Origin: Marivita geojedonensis | GTDB lineage: Bacteria > Pseudomonadota > Alphaproteobacteria > Rhodobacterales > Rhodobacteraceae | Assembly: GCF_002115805.1 (NCBI RefSeq) | Contig: NZ_JFKC01000011.1 | Coordinates: 44,103-108,102 of the forward strand | Length of the DNA stretch: 64,000 bases | Direction: 5' to 3' | Part shown: positions 36,601 to 44,190 of the stretch, piece by piece | How positions within the stretch are numbered: position 1 is the stretch's first letter | Layout of the letters: every line of letters begins with the position of its first letter | Made by a program: the position numbers and the translations under genes | The notes under the pieces: generated by a model | Database searches by the model: none | What the model saw: only the letters and a program-made list of their open reading frames with translations | Told to the model about the DNA's origin: nothing

Positions 36601-36804
36601 ACATCGGTTTGCGGGATGCTGCCTCTGGTTCTTTTCCCCGGTGCCGGGTCCGAGTTGTATCGCGGGCTTGGGGTGGTGGTTGTCGGGGGGCTGTCGATGT
36701 CGGCCTTCCTCACGCTGTTGACCGTGCCACCGCTTCTGCGATTGGTGTTGGCTGCACGACCGTCCGAAGCCGACGCCGGACCTGAACCTGTGGCTGCGGA
36801 GTGA
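33634..36804 (+). CDS. RND efflux transporter permease
   Basis: A 1056-residue RND inner-membrane pump. TM1 is at the N-terminus (MDLIRASIERPIAVMAVVIM). Two large periplasmic loops flank TM2-6 and TM8-12 clusters. The TM4 proton-relay segment reads GMIVDAAIVVLENI, so the first Asp of the AcrB Asp-Asp pair is kept and the second is Ala. TM10 reads GIVVNNAILIVHQS, with Asn where AcrB has Lys940. The substrate is unknown. It likely exports drugs, lipids or toxic organics with the adaptor at 32506. Confidence 0.94.
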   Translation: MDLIRASIERPIAVMAVVIMAVLFGALALSRIPVQLAPDVRKPVVVVETTWPGAAPAEIEREIINPQEDAFRGLEGLEIMTSRARTGQASVTLEFAIGSDMGDILLLVSNRLDRVGGYPSEAGEPTLNTSGSDDSPIAWVMVKAKEGNTRPLPTYGDFVEDVVKERLERVNGVSTVNVFGGVSRELQIVIRPEELARLGLTIPAVVQRLRAENISISAGDVEEGKRRYTVRADGNLNTIEAINSVVLRSQSLGTNGALGRVRVGDVADVSFAYKENTARLRFRGEPALAFNIVREQGANVISTMEEVKAVIAELEAGPVATNGLTLEQVYDETIYIEGAIDLVTQNIWIGGLLAAAVLLIFLRSPRATLVISMAIPVSIVATFVAMAVTGRTLNVISLAGIAFAVGMIVDAAIVVLENIFRLREEGKPRREAAYIGAKQVWGAILVSALTTVMVFIPILVMQLEAGQLFRDIAVAISVSVLLSLVVAVTVIPALSSRLLKGGETKKLGLPGIDHFGRGFTWLIMKYVRFTVRFRTAGLVMVAAIGTGAAVAAWTFLPKLEYLPEGNRNLVFGLIIPPPGYNLETTETIAQRIEAVAEPMWDAAPASETEDGQPALESFFFVATPGNSFVGAAAVDGSRVAEVIPILSRPIFAEPGTFGFMTQPSLFGRGVGGGRTIELNISGDELEDILRVAGQAAGTIGQLLPRSEGHQFRPIPGLELGAPEVRLIPDRIRLADAGLTTQDLAATVDAFNDGLRVAEINVGNRRLDLTLKGDSTVLSGLRTQDVGSFPVVTPTGRIVPVSELAEVRVTAGPTEIRHLERLRTITLEVRPSDALPLEAAVELLETDVIAALEEQGLPPGVRMSVSGTADQLSQTWNAIQINLAVAMVIVFLVMAVLFESFVLPLVVMISVPVAAAGGVGGLAVLNMIGTQPLDMLTLLGFVILVGIVVNNAILIVHQSLYLLREEGMSPVDAIEEATRNRIRPIFMSTLTSVCGMLPLVLFPGAGSELYRGLGVVVVGGLSMSAFLTLLTVPPLLRLVLAARPSEADAGPEPVAAE

Positions 36805-36856
36805 CGTCCGGATTTATCGCTGACTTTGTTGGTCATCCTTCGATATAGGTCGAAGC

Positions 36857-38611
36857 ATGACCGACACGCTGAGCAGATATCCCACCCTGTCCGGTGACCC
36901 GCCGCAACGGCGTGGGGTGTTTCTTGTGGCTGCCGTTGTCGGTCTGTGCGTGATCGCGGTCGGGAGTTATCTCGCGCTTGCGGCATACTTTCTGCGCAGC
37001 GAAGCGGCGACAACTCCGGAACGCGCGCAGTTTTTCGCGTCTTCGATTGACGATGCACTGACGCGGTTGGAACACCTGCCTTATGTATTGTCGATCGACG
37101 AAAGCACGCTGGATGCTCTGATCACCGGGGACACCGCAGAACTTGACCCGATCCTGGCCGACATTGCGGCGCGAGCGGGTGCCGAGTTTGTTTTTGTATT
37201 GGACGTCAACGGCAAGACAGTGGCGTCTTCCAATTATCGCGACAGGGACAGCCTTGTTGGTAATTTCTACACGTTCCGCCCCTATTTTCGCGATGCTCTC
37301 GCTGGCGAGTCCGGCCGTTACTACGCGGTCGGAGTCACGACCGGTCGCCCGGGGTATTTCATTGCCGAACCAGTGCGGGATTCCGCCGGCACGATTCATG
37401 GTGTCGTCACGGTCAAGATCGGGTTCGATGATCTGAGCCGTGCCTTGTCTGGCAATGGTGAACTCGTGCTGGTCGCAGATGAGCAAGGCGTCGTTCTTGC
37501 CAGTTCGGACCCTGAATTGATCTACGGTTACATGTCACCTATTTCGGATTTCGAGCGCCAGACACTGGAAGAGCAGCAGCAGTTCGGGGACAAGACACTG
37601 TTCCCCCTGGATTGGACTCCGGAAAGTGAGCGTCGCGCGCGGCTGGATGGCACGGCCTACGTCTGGACGAGGGCATATCTCGAGGAGGAAGACTGGTCGC
37701 TCCACCTTTTGTCCGAGGTCCGCAATTCGCGGAGGCAAGCTCTGCTGTATGTGGCAGGCGGCTTGATGACGCTGTTGCTCCTGACGGTTGCGGCATCGGT
37801 TTACCGGGCGACACAGCTGCGGAATGCTCTGGCTATCTCCAATGCGGACCGTCAGCGCCTGACGCGTGAGATCGAGGAGCGGCGGATTGCGGAGAAGAAG
37901 CTGGAAACGGCCCGCACCGAGCTTGCCCAGAAAGAACAGCTTGCTGCGCTCGGTCAGTTGTCAGCTTCGATCACCCATGAACTCGGTCAACCGATCTCGG
38001 CGATGCGAAACTACCTCGTGGCCGAAGAAATCGCTGCCAACGCAGAGCCTAACGCGCTCTGGCCGCAGTTGTCAGGGCTGGTCGATCGGATGCAGCGCAT
38101 CGTGGATCAGTTGCGTCTGTTCGGGCGCACGTCGGCGTCCTCTCCGACCTCGTTTCCGGTTCAGGACACCGTGCATGCCGCGTTGCAACTCGTGCAGCAT
38201 ACGGCGCGGGAAGCGGGAATTCGTATTGAGGTGTCTCTGCCCGAAGCACAGGTTCGGGTGCGGGGCCGGCCGGAAAGATTTGAACAGGTGATCGTGAACC
38301 TGTTGCGGAATGCGATTGATGCCACGCAAGACCATGATGAAGGTGCCGTTAAGCTGACCATGAGAGAAGAAAGAGGGTCCGTGATCCTTTCGGTGGCAGA
38401 TAATGGGCATGGGCTGGGTGACCTTGATATCGCCGATCTGAGCAAACCGTTTTTCAGCACAAAGCCGTCTGGAAAGGGAATGGGGCTTGGGCTTGCCATT
38501 TCGGGGCAGATCATCAACGAAATGGGGGGAACGCTTCACGCAGAGAATGGACCAGATGGTGGAGCTCTTTTCGTGATTGCGCTTCCGAAACCGGATGACA
38601 GTGATGCCTGA
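36857..38611 (+). CDS. DctB-type sensor histidine kinase
   Basis: A 584-residue membrane kinase. TM1 is at about residues 20-46, and a periplasmic double-Cache-like sensor at about 47-290 (YYAVGVTTGRPGYFIAEPVR, typical of DctB). TM2 is at about 295-316, followed by a coiled-coil linker. The phosphoacceptor is His374 in SASITHELGQPISAMRNYL. The ATPase N-box is NLLRNAIDAT (about 481), with G-boxes DNGHGLGD and GKGMGLGLAISG. It would sense a carboxylate outside the cell. Its stop overlaps the start of the response-regulator gene by 8 nt. The TAXI-TRAP genes follow, making them the likely target. Confidence 0.92.
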   Translation: MTDTLSRYPTLSGDPPQRRGVFLVAAVVGLCVIAVGSYLALAAYFLRSEAATTPERAQFFASSIDDALTRLEHLPYVLSIDESTLDALITGDTAELDPILADIAARAGAEFVFVLDVNGKTVASSNYRDRDSLVGNFYTFRPYFRDALAGESGRYYAVGVTTGRPGYFIAEPVRDSAGTIHGVVTVKIGFDDLSRALSGNGELVLVADEQGVVLASSDPELIYGYMSPISDFERQTLEEQQQFGDKTLFPLDWTPESERRARLDGTAYVWTRAYLEEEDWSLHLLSEVRNSRRQALLYVAGGLMTLLLLTVAASVYRATQLRNALAISNADRQRLTREIEERRIAEKKLETARTELAQKEQLAALGQLSASITHELGQPISAMRNYLVAEEIAANAEPNALWPQLSGLVDRMQRIVDQLRLFGRTSASSPTSFPVQDTVHAALQLVQHTAREAGIRIEVSLPEAQVRVRGRPERFEQVIVNLLRNAIDATQDHDEGAVKLTMREERGSVILSVADNGHGLGDLDIADLSKPFFSTKPSGKGMGLGLAISGQIINEMGGTLHAENGPDGGALFVIALPKPDDSDA

Positions 38612-39941
38612 CAAGTTTCGTGTGTTGATTGTCGATGACGATGCCGAGATGCGGCAATCTCTTGCCGTGCTTCTCGAACGCTCAGGCTGGTCTGTCGAGG
38701 CGGTGGGAGCGGCTCAGACGGCCCTGTCGAGAATGGAGGCCACATCGCCGGATGTGGTTCTTTCCGACGTTCGCATGCCGGGCATGTCCGGGCTGGAATT
38801 GCTGGACGAGATGCAAAACCGTCCTGCTCCGCCACTGGTGCTCATTTCGGCGCATGGTGACATACCGATGGCCGTGGATGCGATTCAAAACGGTGCGTAT
38901 TCCTTCCTCGAAAAACCGTTCGAGCCGAGGCGGCTTCTGACGGTGCTCAGACATGCTGCAGAACAGCATCGACTGACCGATATGGCCAAACGGATGCGGG
39001 AACAGCTTGTTTCGCTGTCTGGTCTGGATCGGGTGCTTTTGGGCAGCGACCTTCGTGTTGCGGAACTGAAGGCTGAAGCCGTGGATCTGGCGATGTCGGA
39101 CGGTCCCGTTCTGATCACAGGGGAAACCGGAACCGGCAAGGAACTGGTGGCGAGGGCGTTGCATCGTCTGGGACCGCGACGGGACCATGAATTCGTTGCC
39201 ATCAACTGCGCGACGCTTGCGCCGGACCGGGTCGAGGAACAGGTGTTTGGCAAAGCGAAGACACTGCGCGGAAGTTTTCGGAAGGCGGACGGAGGTACGC
39301 TTTTCCTTGATGAAGTTACTGCCTGCCCCATCGAAGTGCAGACCAAGCTCTTGCGCGCCATTGAGACAGGCGTAATCCATCCGGTCGGTTCCGATGACGA
39401 AGTGCAGACCAATGTGCGTGTCGTTGCAGCGACGAATGAGGATCTGGGACCATTGGTCGAGGCTGGCACATTTCGCGCCGATTTCCTGTTCCGGCTGAAC
39501 ACCTTTGAACTTCGTCTGCCCCGGCTGATTGACCGTGGCGACGACATCATCCTTCTTTATCAGCATTTCGTGTCGCAGCTCTGTGAGACCTACGAGATCG
39601 GACCCATTGAGACGACGGCAGAAGATGCAGCCTCGCTATTGGCACATAGCTGGCCCGGCAACGTACGCGAATTGCGCCATGTCGCTGAACGTCGGGTATT
39701 GGCGGCGCGCCGTGGTGGGGGTTCCGTCGCTGAAGCATTGCGTACGGACGACCTGGTAGACGATGTGCCAGCCACTCTGCGCGAAGCGGTCGCCCGTTTT
39801 GAAAAGACGCTGATCTCTCAGGCCATCTCGAACCACGGAGGGCGCATGGACGCAGTGGCAGAGGCGCTGGGTATTGGCCGCAGAACGCTGAACGACAAGA
39901 TCGTGAAGCTGGGTCTGGAGAAATCCAAGCTGCTCGATTGA
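38604..39941 (+). CDS. DctD-like response regulator lacking the GAFTGA loop
   Basis: A 445-residue NtrC-family protein. The receiver domain is at residues 4-118 with phosphoacceptor Asp55 (VVLSDVRMPGMSG). The AAA+ domain runs from about 145 to 375, with Walker A GETGTGKE (G173-E180) and Walker B GGTLFLDEV. The Fis-type HTH is at the C-terminus (RMDAVAEALGIGRRTLNDKI). Where activators carry FGHExGAFTGA, this protein reads VFGKAKTLRGSFRKADGG, so the sigma-54-contacting L1 loop is deleted. It is therefore unlikely to activate a sigma-54 promoter. Rhodobacter capsulatus NtrC, which also lacks GAFTGA, works with sigma-70. Confidence 0.92.
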   Translation: MPDKFRVLIVDDDAEMRQSLAVLLERSGWSVEAVGAAQTALSRMEATSPDVVLSDVRMPGMSGLELLDEMQNRPAPPLVLISAHGDIPMAVDAIQNGAYSFLEKPFEPRRLLTVLRHAAEQHRLTDMAKRMREQLVSLSGLDRVLLGSDLRVAELKAEAVDLAMSDGPVLITGETGTGKELVARALHRLGPRRDHEFVAINCATLAPDRVEEQVFGKAKTLRGSFRKADGGTLFLDEVTACPIEVQTKLLRAIETGVIHPVGSDDEVQTNVRVVAATNEDLGPLVEAGTFRADFLFRLNTFELRLPRLIDRGDDIILLYQHFVSQLCETYEIGPIETTAEDAASLLAHSWPGNVRELRHVAERRVLAARRGGGSVAEALRTDDLVDDVPATLREAVARFEKTLISQAISNHGGRMDAVAEALGIGRRTLNDKIVKLGLEKSKLLD

Positions 39942-39944
39942 TCT

Positions 39945-39986
39945 CTGCGGATTTCCGCAAGGCCTGTTGTCGCTAACCTGCGGATT
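39945..39986. promoter_or_regulatory. Candidate DctD binding sites upstream of TAXI-TRAP system 2
   Basis: TGCGGA-TT-TCCGCA (39946-39959) is a perfect 6-bp dyad. The 9-mer CTGCGGATT occurs twice, at 39945-39953 and 39978-39986, exactly 33 bp apart (about three helical turns). They lie 76-117 nt upstream of the TAXI gene start. The first may alternatively serve as a 3' hairpin of the dctD-like gene, but no U-tract follows. Confidence 0.45.
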
Positions 39987-40061
39987 GTTTCCTACCGAAA
40001 TGTGATTTTCGCGCTATTCTTCTCATCAGCGCCGTTCAAGTGCGCATATGGGGAGGACTAC

Positions 40062-41072
40062 ATGAAACACTTCAAGACCGTCGCACTCGCGGCGACCATT
40101 GCTCTTTCCGGCATCGCTGCGCATGCGCAGGACGAAGGTGGAAATTACGTACTGACAACCGCATCGACTGGCGGCACCTACTATCCGGTGGGCGTGGCTC
40201 TGTCGACGCTGGTAAAGGTGAAGCTCGAGCCGAAACAGAAGATCGGTATGTCGGCCATCAGTTCGGCCGGGTCAGGTGAAAATATCCGGCTGCTGCGCGA
40301 AAACGAAGCCCAGTTCGGCATTCTTCAGGGTCTCTTCGGCTACTATGCCGCGACTGGAACCGGACCGATTGCCGAGGTCGGCCCGCAGGAAAACCTGCGG
40401 TCTGTTTCGATGCTCTGGCAGAACGTTGAGCACTTCATCGTGTCTTCCGACGTCGCAACTACGGGTACACTGGCCGACATGGTTGCTCTCAAGGGTGAGG
40501 CCATGGCGATGGGCGCGCAGAACTCGGGCACTATCGGTTCGAACCGCACCATCCTGTCCGGCTTCGGCGTCGACATCGACACGGATTACGAGCTGGTCTA
40601 CGGCGGCTATGGCCCCTCGGCCGAAGCGCTGCAGAACGGGCAGGTGAAGGGCATCGGTGCACCGGGCGGTGTTCCGGTCGGCGCGATCAGCCAACTGATG
40701 GCATCGGCAGGTGACAGTGTCACGCTTCTGAGCCTCACTGAAGAAGAAATGGCAAAGGCCGACTCGGATCGAGGCCTCTGGACGCCGTACACAATTCCGG
40801 CCGGTTCCTATCCCGGTCAGGACGCGGACGTGCAGACCGTTGCACAGCCGAACTTCCTTGCCACCAATGCAGACATCCCGGAAGAGCATGTCTACCAGCT
40901 GACCAAGGCGATCTATGAGAACCTGCCGTTCCTGCAGGCGATCCACCCGGCAACCAAGGTAATGAGCATCGAGAGTGCCATTGCAGGTTTGCCGCTGCCG
41001 CTGCACCCTGGTGCGCTGCGCTACTATCAGGAAGTCGGCTTGGACATTCCTGATCGTCTGATCGCAAAATAA
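40062..41072 (+). CDS. TAXI-family TRAP solute-binding protein, system 2
   Basis: A 336-residue periplasmic binding protein. The signal peptide covers residues 1-22 (GIAAHA/QDEGG). The TAXI motif is LTTASTGGTYYPVGVALSTL, followed by SSAGSGENIRLLRENEAQFG. Start ATG at 40062 with GGGAGGA and the signal peptide at its N-terminus. It is the first gene after the DctB/DctD-like pair and pairs with the fused permease at 41138. The ligand is unknown. The DctB-type sensor suggests a carboxylate. Confidence 0.93.
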   Translation: MKHFKTVALAATIALSGIAAHAQDEGGNYVLTTASTGGTYYPVGVALSTLVKVKLEPKQKIGMSAISSAGSGENIRLLRENEAQFGILQGLFGYYAATGTGPIAEVGPQENLRSVSMLWQNVEHFIVSSDVATTGTLADMVALKGEAMAMGAQNSGTIGSNRTILSGFGVDIDTDYELVYGGYGPSAEALQNGQVKGIGAPGGVPVGAISQLMASAGDSVTLLSLTEEEMAKADSDRGLWTPYTIPAGSYPGQDADVQTVAQPNFLATNADIPEEHVYQLTKAIYENLPFLQAIHPATKVMSIESAIAGLPLPLHPGALRYYQEVGLDIPDRLIAK

Positions 41073-41087
41073 TCCACACGAATTCAG

Positions 41088-41114
41088 CCAGCCCGCGTCT
41101 GTGACGTGGGCTGG
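41088..41114 (+). other. Hairpin between TAXI binding protein and TRAP permease (system 2)
   Basis: CCAGCCCGCGTC-TGT-GACGTGGGCTGG, a 12-bp stem with one G-U pair and a 3-nt loop, then TTCTCT. It begins 15 nt after the binding-protein stop and ends 23 nt before the permease ATG. Confidence 0.65.
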
Positions 41115-41137
41115 TTCTCTGACGTTTGGGTGGGGCC

Positions 41138-43246
41138 ATGTCAAAGACTGAAGAAGACGAGGACGGAGGACGACTCCGTTCATTCGATGGGCTTGCGGAC
41201 AAGGCGCTGTCGGTCATCTGTTTCGTGATCGCGGTTGGCCATATCTACGTAGCCTTTGATCCGGTGCTGTCCGAACTTCAACGCAACGCGTTTCACTTTG
41301 CTGGTTTCGCGATGTTGGCGGCCCTGCTTTATCCGATGTGGCGGGGGTCCTCTGGCAGAACTGCTCCGCTCGCCTTGGATTTTGCCTTGGGTATTTCGGT
41401 TGCGGCGTCTGCCGTCTGGCTCGCTCAGGCTGAAAACGCGATTTACGACCGAGGCGTAAAATTCTCGACCGCGGATTGGATCGCCGCATCTGTCGCAATT
41501 GTAGGTGCAATCGAGCTGACACGCCGTGTCGCCGGCATCATCATTCCCATCCTGATCATCCTCTCGCTGAGCTATGTAGCCTATTGGGGCCAGTTCGTCG
41601 GTGGCGTCTTTTCTTTCCCAGGCCTTAGCGCCGAGACCGTCGCGTTCCGGTCGATCTATGGCGATGACGCGATGTTTGGAACGATCGCACGAATATCGTC
41701 GACCTATGTGTTCTTGTTCATCATCTTCGGTGCGTTCCTGCTGCGGTCTGGAGCCGGTGAGTTCGTGATCAACATGGCCCGGGCTGTTGCGGGCAAACTG
41801 GTCGGCGGCCCGGGGATCGTGGCGGTGATCGCCTCTGGCCTGACAGGCACGATTTCGGGGTCAGCGGTGGCCAACACCGCATCCACGGGCGTGATTACTA
41901 TCCCCCTGATGAAACGTGCCGGCTTTGCCCCAAAATTCGCGGGTGGAGTTGAAGCCGCGGCTTCGACCGGTGGGCAGTTGATGCCGCCAATTATGGGCGC
42001 GGGCGCCTTCGTGATGGCGAGTTTCACTCAGATTCCTTATGAAACCATTGTCGCTGTCGCGGCGTTACCGGCGATGCTCTACTTCCTGTCGGTCGCCTTC
42101 TTTGTCCGGATCGAAGCGCGTCGGAACAATCTTCAGCCGATCCCGGATGAAGGTCAGACGCTTGGCTCTGCTTTCAGGGAAGGTGGCGCCAGCTTCATCA
42201 TTCCGATTTGCACACTCATCGGTCTGCTGGTCGCTGGATTTACGCCGACCTATGCAGCGGTCTTTGGTATTCTTGCGGTCATCGCCTCGAGTTGGCTGAC
42301 AAAGAACCGAATGGGACCGAAAGCCGTGTTCGAGGCTTTCGTCATGGGCTCGAAGGGTATGGTCCTGACGGCGGTTCTGTTGTGTTCGGTTGGATTGGTG
42401 GTGAACGTCATTGCCACTGCGGGGATAGGCAACACGTTCAGCCTGATGATCACAAGCTGGGCGGGGGGCAACATCATGGTCGCCCTTATCCTGATCGCCT
42501 TGGCCAGCCTGATCCTTGGCATGGGCCTTCCCGTTACTGCGGCTTATATCGTTCTGGCGACACTTTCTGCGCCTGCCTTGTCTGGCATGATCAGCGACCA
42601 GTTCGTGATTGCGCAGATGGCAGCAGGTGCTTTGCCGGAAGCAGCAAAGGCGGTTCTCATGTTCGGTGTTCCCGATCAGATCGAATTGCTGAGCCGCGAA
42701 GTGACCTATTCTGAAGCCGCCGGACTGATCCAGTCGCTTCCGCTCGAGATTGCGGCACCGTTGCGAGATTTGGTCGTGCCGCCTGCGGTCGCGACCAGCG
42801 CGCTGCTATCGGCGCATATGATCATTTTCTGGCTCTCGCAGGACAGCAACGTTACACCTCCGGTTGCCCTTGCAGCCTTCACGGCAGCGGCGATTGCCAA
42901 GGCTCCGGCGATGGCCACAGGGGTCGCAAGTTGGAAGCTTGCCAAAGGCCTGTACATCATCCCGGTTCTGTTCGCTTACACACCATTCCTGTCGGGAGAT
43001 TGGCCGGCGATGATCCAGGTCTTCGTCCTTGGTGTCTTTGGTGTCTATGCTCTATCTGCTGGGTTGCAGGGCTGCATGGAGCGCCCGTTTGGTCTGATCA
43101 TGCGGGTGCTGTGTTTGACTGCCGGCCTCGTATGCCTCTGGCCCGGAGAGATCGTCGTGAATCTTGCTGGTGTCGCAGCCGTGGTCGCCCTGCTGATCTT
43201 CAACATTCGGTTCGGAAAAAGACCCGAGGTGACGGTTCCGGTCTGA
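41138..43246 (+). CDS. TRAP transporter fused permease (DctQ-DctM, TAXI type), system 2
   Basis: A 702-residue fused TRAP permease with many TM segments. Family marks are GLTGTISGSAVANTASTGVI, AASTGGQLMPPIMGAGAFVM and LGMGLPVTAAYIVLATLSAP, parallel to the permease at 24600-26885. The N-terminal approximately 40 residues are charged and cytoplasmic. The ATG at 41138 follows a G-rich site and is chosen over a GTG at 41126. Its stop is only 3 nt from the convergent stop of the next gene, with no terminator visible. Confidence 0.93.
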   Translation: MSKTEEDEDGGRLRSFDGLADKALSVICFVIAVGHIYVAFDPVLSELQRNAFHFAGFAMLAALLYPMWRGSSGRTAPLALDFALGISVAASAVWLAQAENAIYDRGVKFSTADWIAASVAIVGAIELTRRVAGIIIPILIILSLSYVAYWGQFVGGVFSFPGLSAETVAFRSIYGDDAMFGTIARISSTYVFLFIIFGAFLLRSGAGEFVINMARAVAGKLVGGPGIVAVIASGLTGTISGSAVANTASTGVITIPLMKRAGFAPKFAGGVEAAASTGGQLMPPIMGAGAFVMASFTQIPYETIVAVAALPAMLYFLSVAFFVRIEARRNNLQPIPDEGQTLGSAFREGGASFIIPICTLIGLLVAGFTPTYAAVFGILAVIASSWLTKNRMGPKAVFEAFVMGSKGMVLTAVLLCSVGLVVNVIATAGIGNTFSLMITSWAGGNIMVALILIALASLILGMGLPVTAAYIVLATLSAPALSGMISDQFVIAQMAAGALPEAAKAVLMFGVPDQIELLSREVTYSEAAGLIQSLPLEIAAPLRDLVVPPAVATSALLSAHMIIFWLSQDSNVTPPVALAAFTAAAIAKAPAMATGVASWKLAKGLYIIPVLFAYTPFLSGDWPAMIQVFVLGVFGVYALSAGLQGCMERPFGLIMRVLCLTAGLVCLWPGEIVVNLAGVAAVVALLIFNIRFGKRPEVTVPV

Positions 43247-43249
43247 CTT

Positions 43250-44023
43250 TCAGGAATAAGCGCAGTCAGGGCCGCGCTCCAAGGGCGTGTCGATGGTGAT
43301 TTCCGTCGGCACCCAGTCGAAGATCGCAAGTGCCTGCCCACCGTCGAAGCCGACATAGAGCGTCCCCGTCTCGGGTTGCAGCGCGACCCCTTCGGCATCG
43401 AAGCCGTATTGCGACAAAGGAGATACTGACAGCACCCTACCATTCGGCGCAAGTTCGAACAGACTGTTCAAACCTTCGTTGTCATCGACCACCAGAATAT
43501 TTCCCGAATACGGATCACGTGTGATGCCTTGGGGTTCGGTCATGGGCGGATCAAAACTGTCGCCGAAGAGTTCCATGAGTATCGTACCATCAGGCGCAAT
43601 GCGCATCAGCCGGGATGGATCGTCCTCGACGGCAAGGAAGCTTCCATCTGCATCCCGGTGCAGGCCTTCGGTATCGTAGAGCGTTTCGCTGAGTCTGAAT
43701 GGCGTATCGATCGGGCGTCCGTCGCGATCCAGTCTGCGGAACTCGCCCCAGCCGCTGGCAATGAGCAGTCCGCTCTCCTCGACCGTCAGACTGCGGACCA
43801 TGCCCATATCGGTTTCAATCCGTCTCAGCTCTTTGCCGAACGTGGACAGAAGAACAATTTCGTGGCTTTCGTTGGCAACCCAGATTCCGCAGACCAATGC
43901 ATCGTAGGCGATACTGACGGCGCGGAAATTCTGTATGGTTTCGCGGTGAAATATCTCGGCTCCGGCAGGCAGCGCGATGCCGGTTGCAAGCGCCACAACG
44001 GTTCCGATCAGTCCTTCCCGCAT
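43250..44023 (-). CDS. Exported beta-propeller-like protein (SMP-30/NHL-like)
   Basis: A 257-residue protein with a signal peptide at residues 1-22 (ALPAGA/EIFHR). The mature part has repeated blades with patterns such as GLLIASGWGEFRRLDRDG, GSFLAVEDDPSRLMRIAPDG, GNILVVDDNEGLNSLFEL and GTLYVGFDGGQALAIF, typical of six-bladed propellers of the SMP-30/NHL or esterase-like phytase type. Probably periplasmic. Start ATG at 44023, chosen for the signal peptide and the GAGGAG upstream of it. A catalytic function cannot be assigned. It faces the TRAP permease and is divergent from the FAD dehydrogenase. Confidence 0.75.
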   Translation of the reverse strand: MREGLIGTVVALATGIALPAGAEIFHRETIQNFRAVSIAYDALVCGIWVANESHEIVLLSTFGKELRRIETDMGMVRSLTVEESGLLIASGWGEFRRLDRDGRPIDTPFRLSETLYDTEGLHRDADGSFLAVEDDPSRLMRIAPDGTILMELFGDSFDPPMTEPQGITRDPYSGNILVVDDNEGLNSLFELAPNGRVLSVSPLSQYGFDAEGVALQPETGTLYVGFDGGQALAIFDWVPTEITIDTPLERGPDCAYS

Positions 44024-44190
44024 GTCGATCTCCTCTTGTTGGATATGACCTGTTCTGCGTGCACCGGAATTCAAGCAAAGCTTCGCGATTTCATCATGTG
44101 CTGCGTTCTGCCCACCTTGTTCCTACACGAAAAACGGTGTCATGCTCTGCAGCAACCGCAGTTGAGAGTGGCACCATCGGAGCATTCGTG

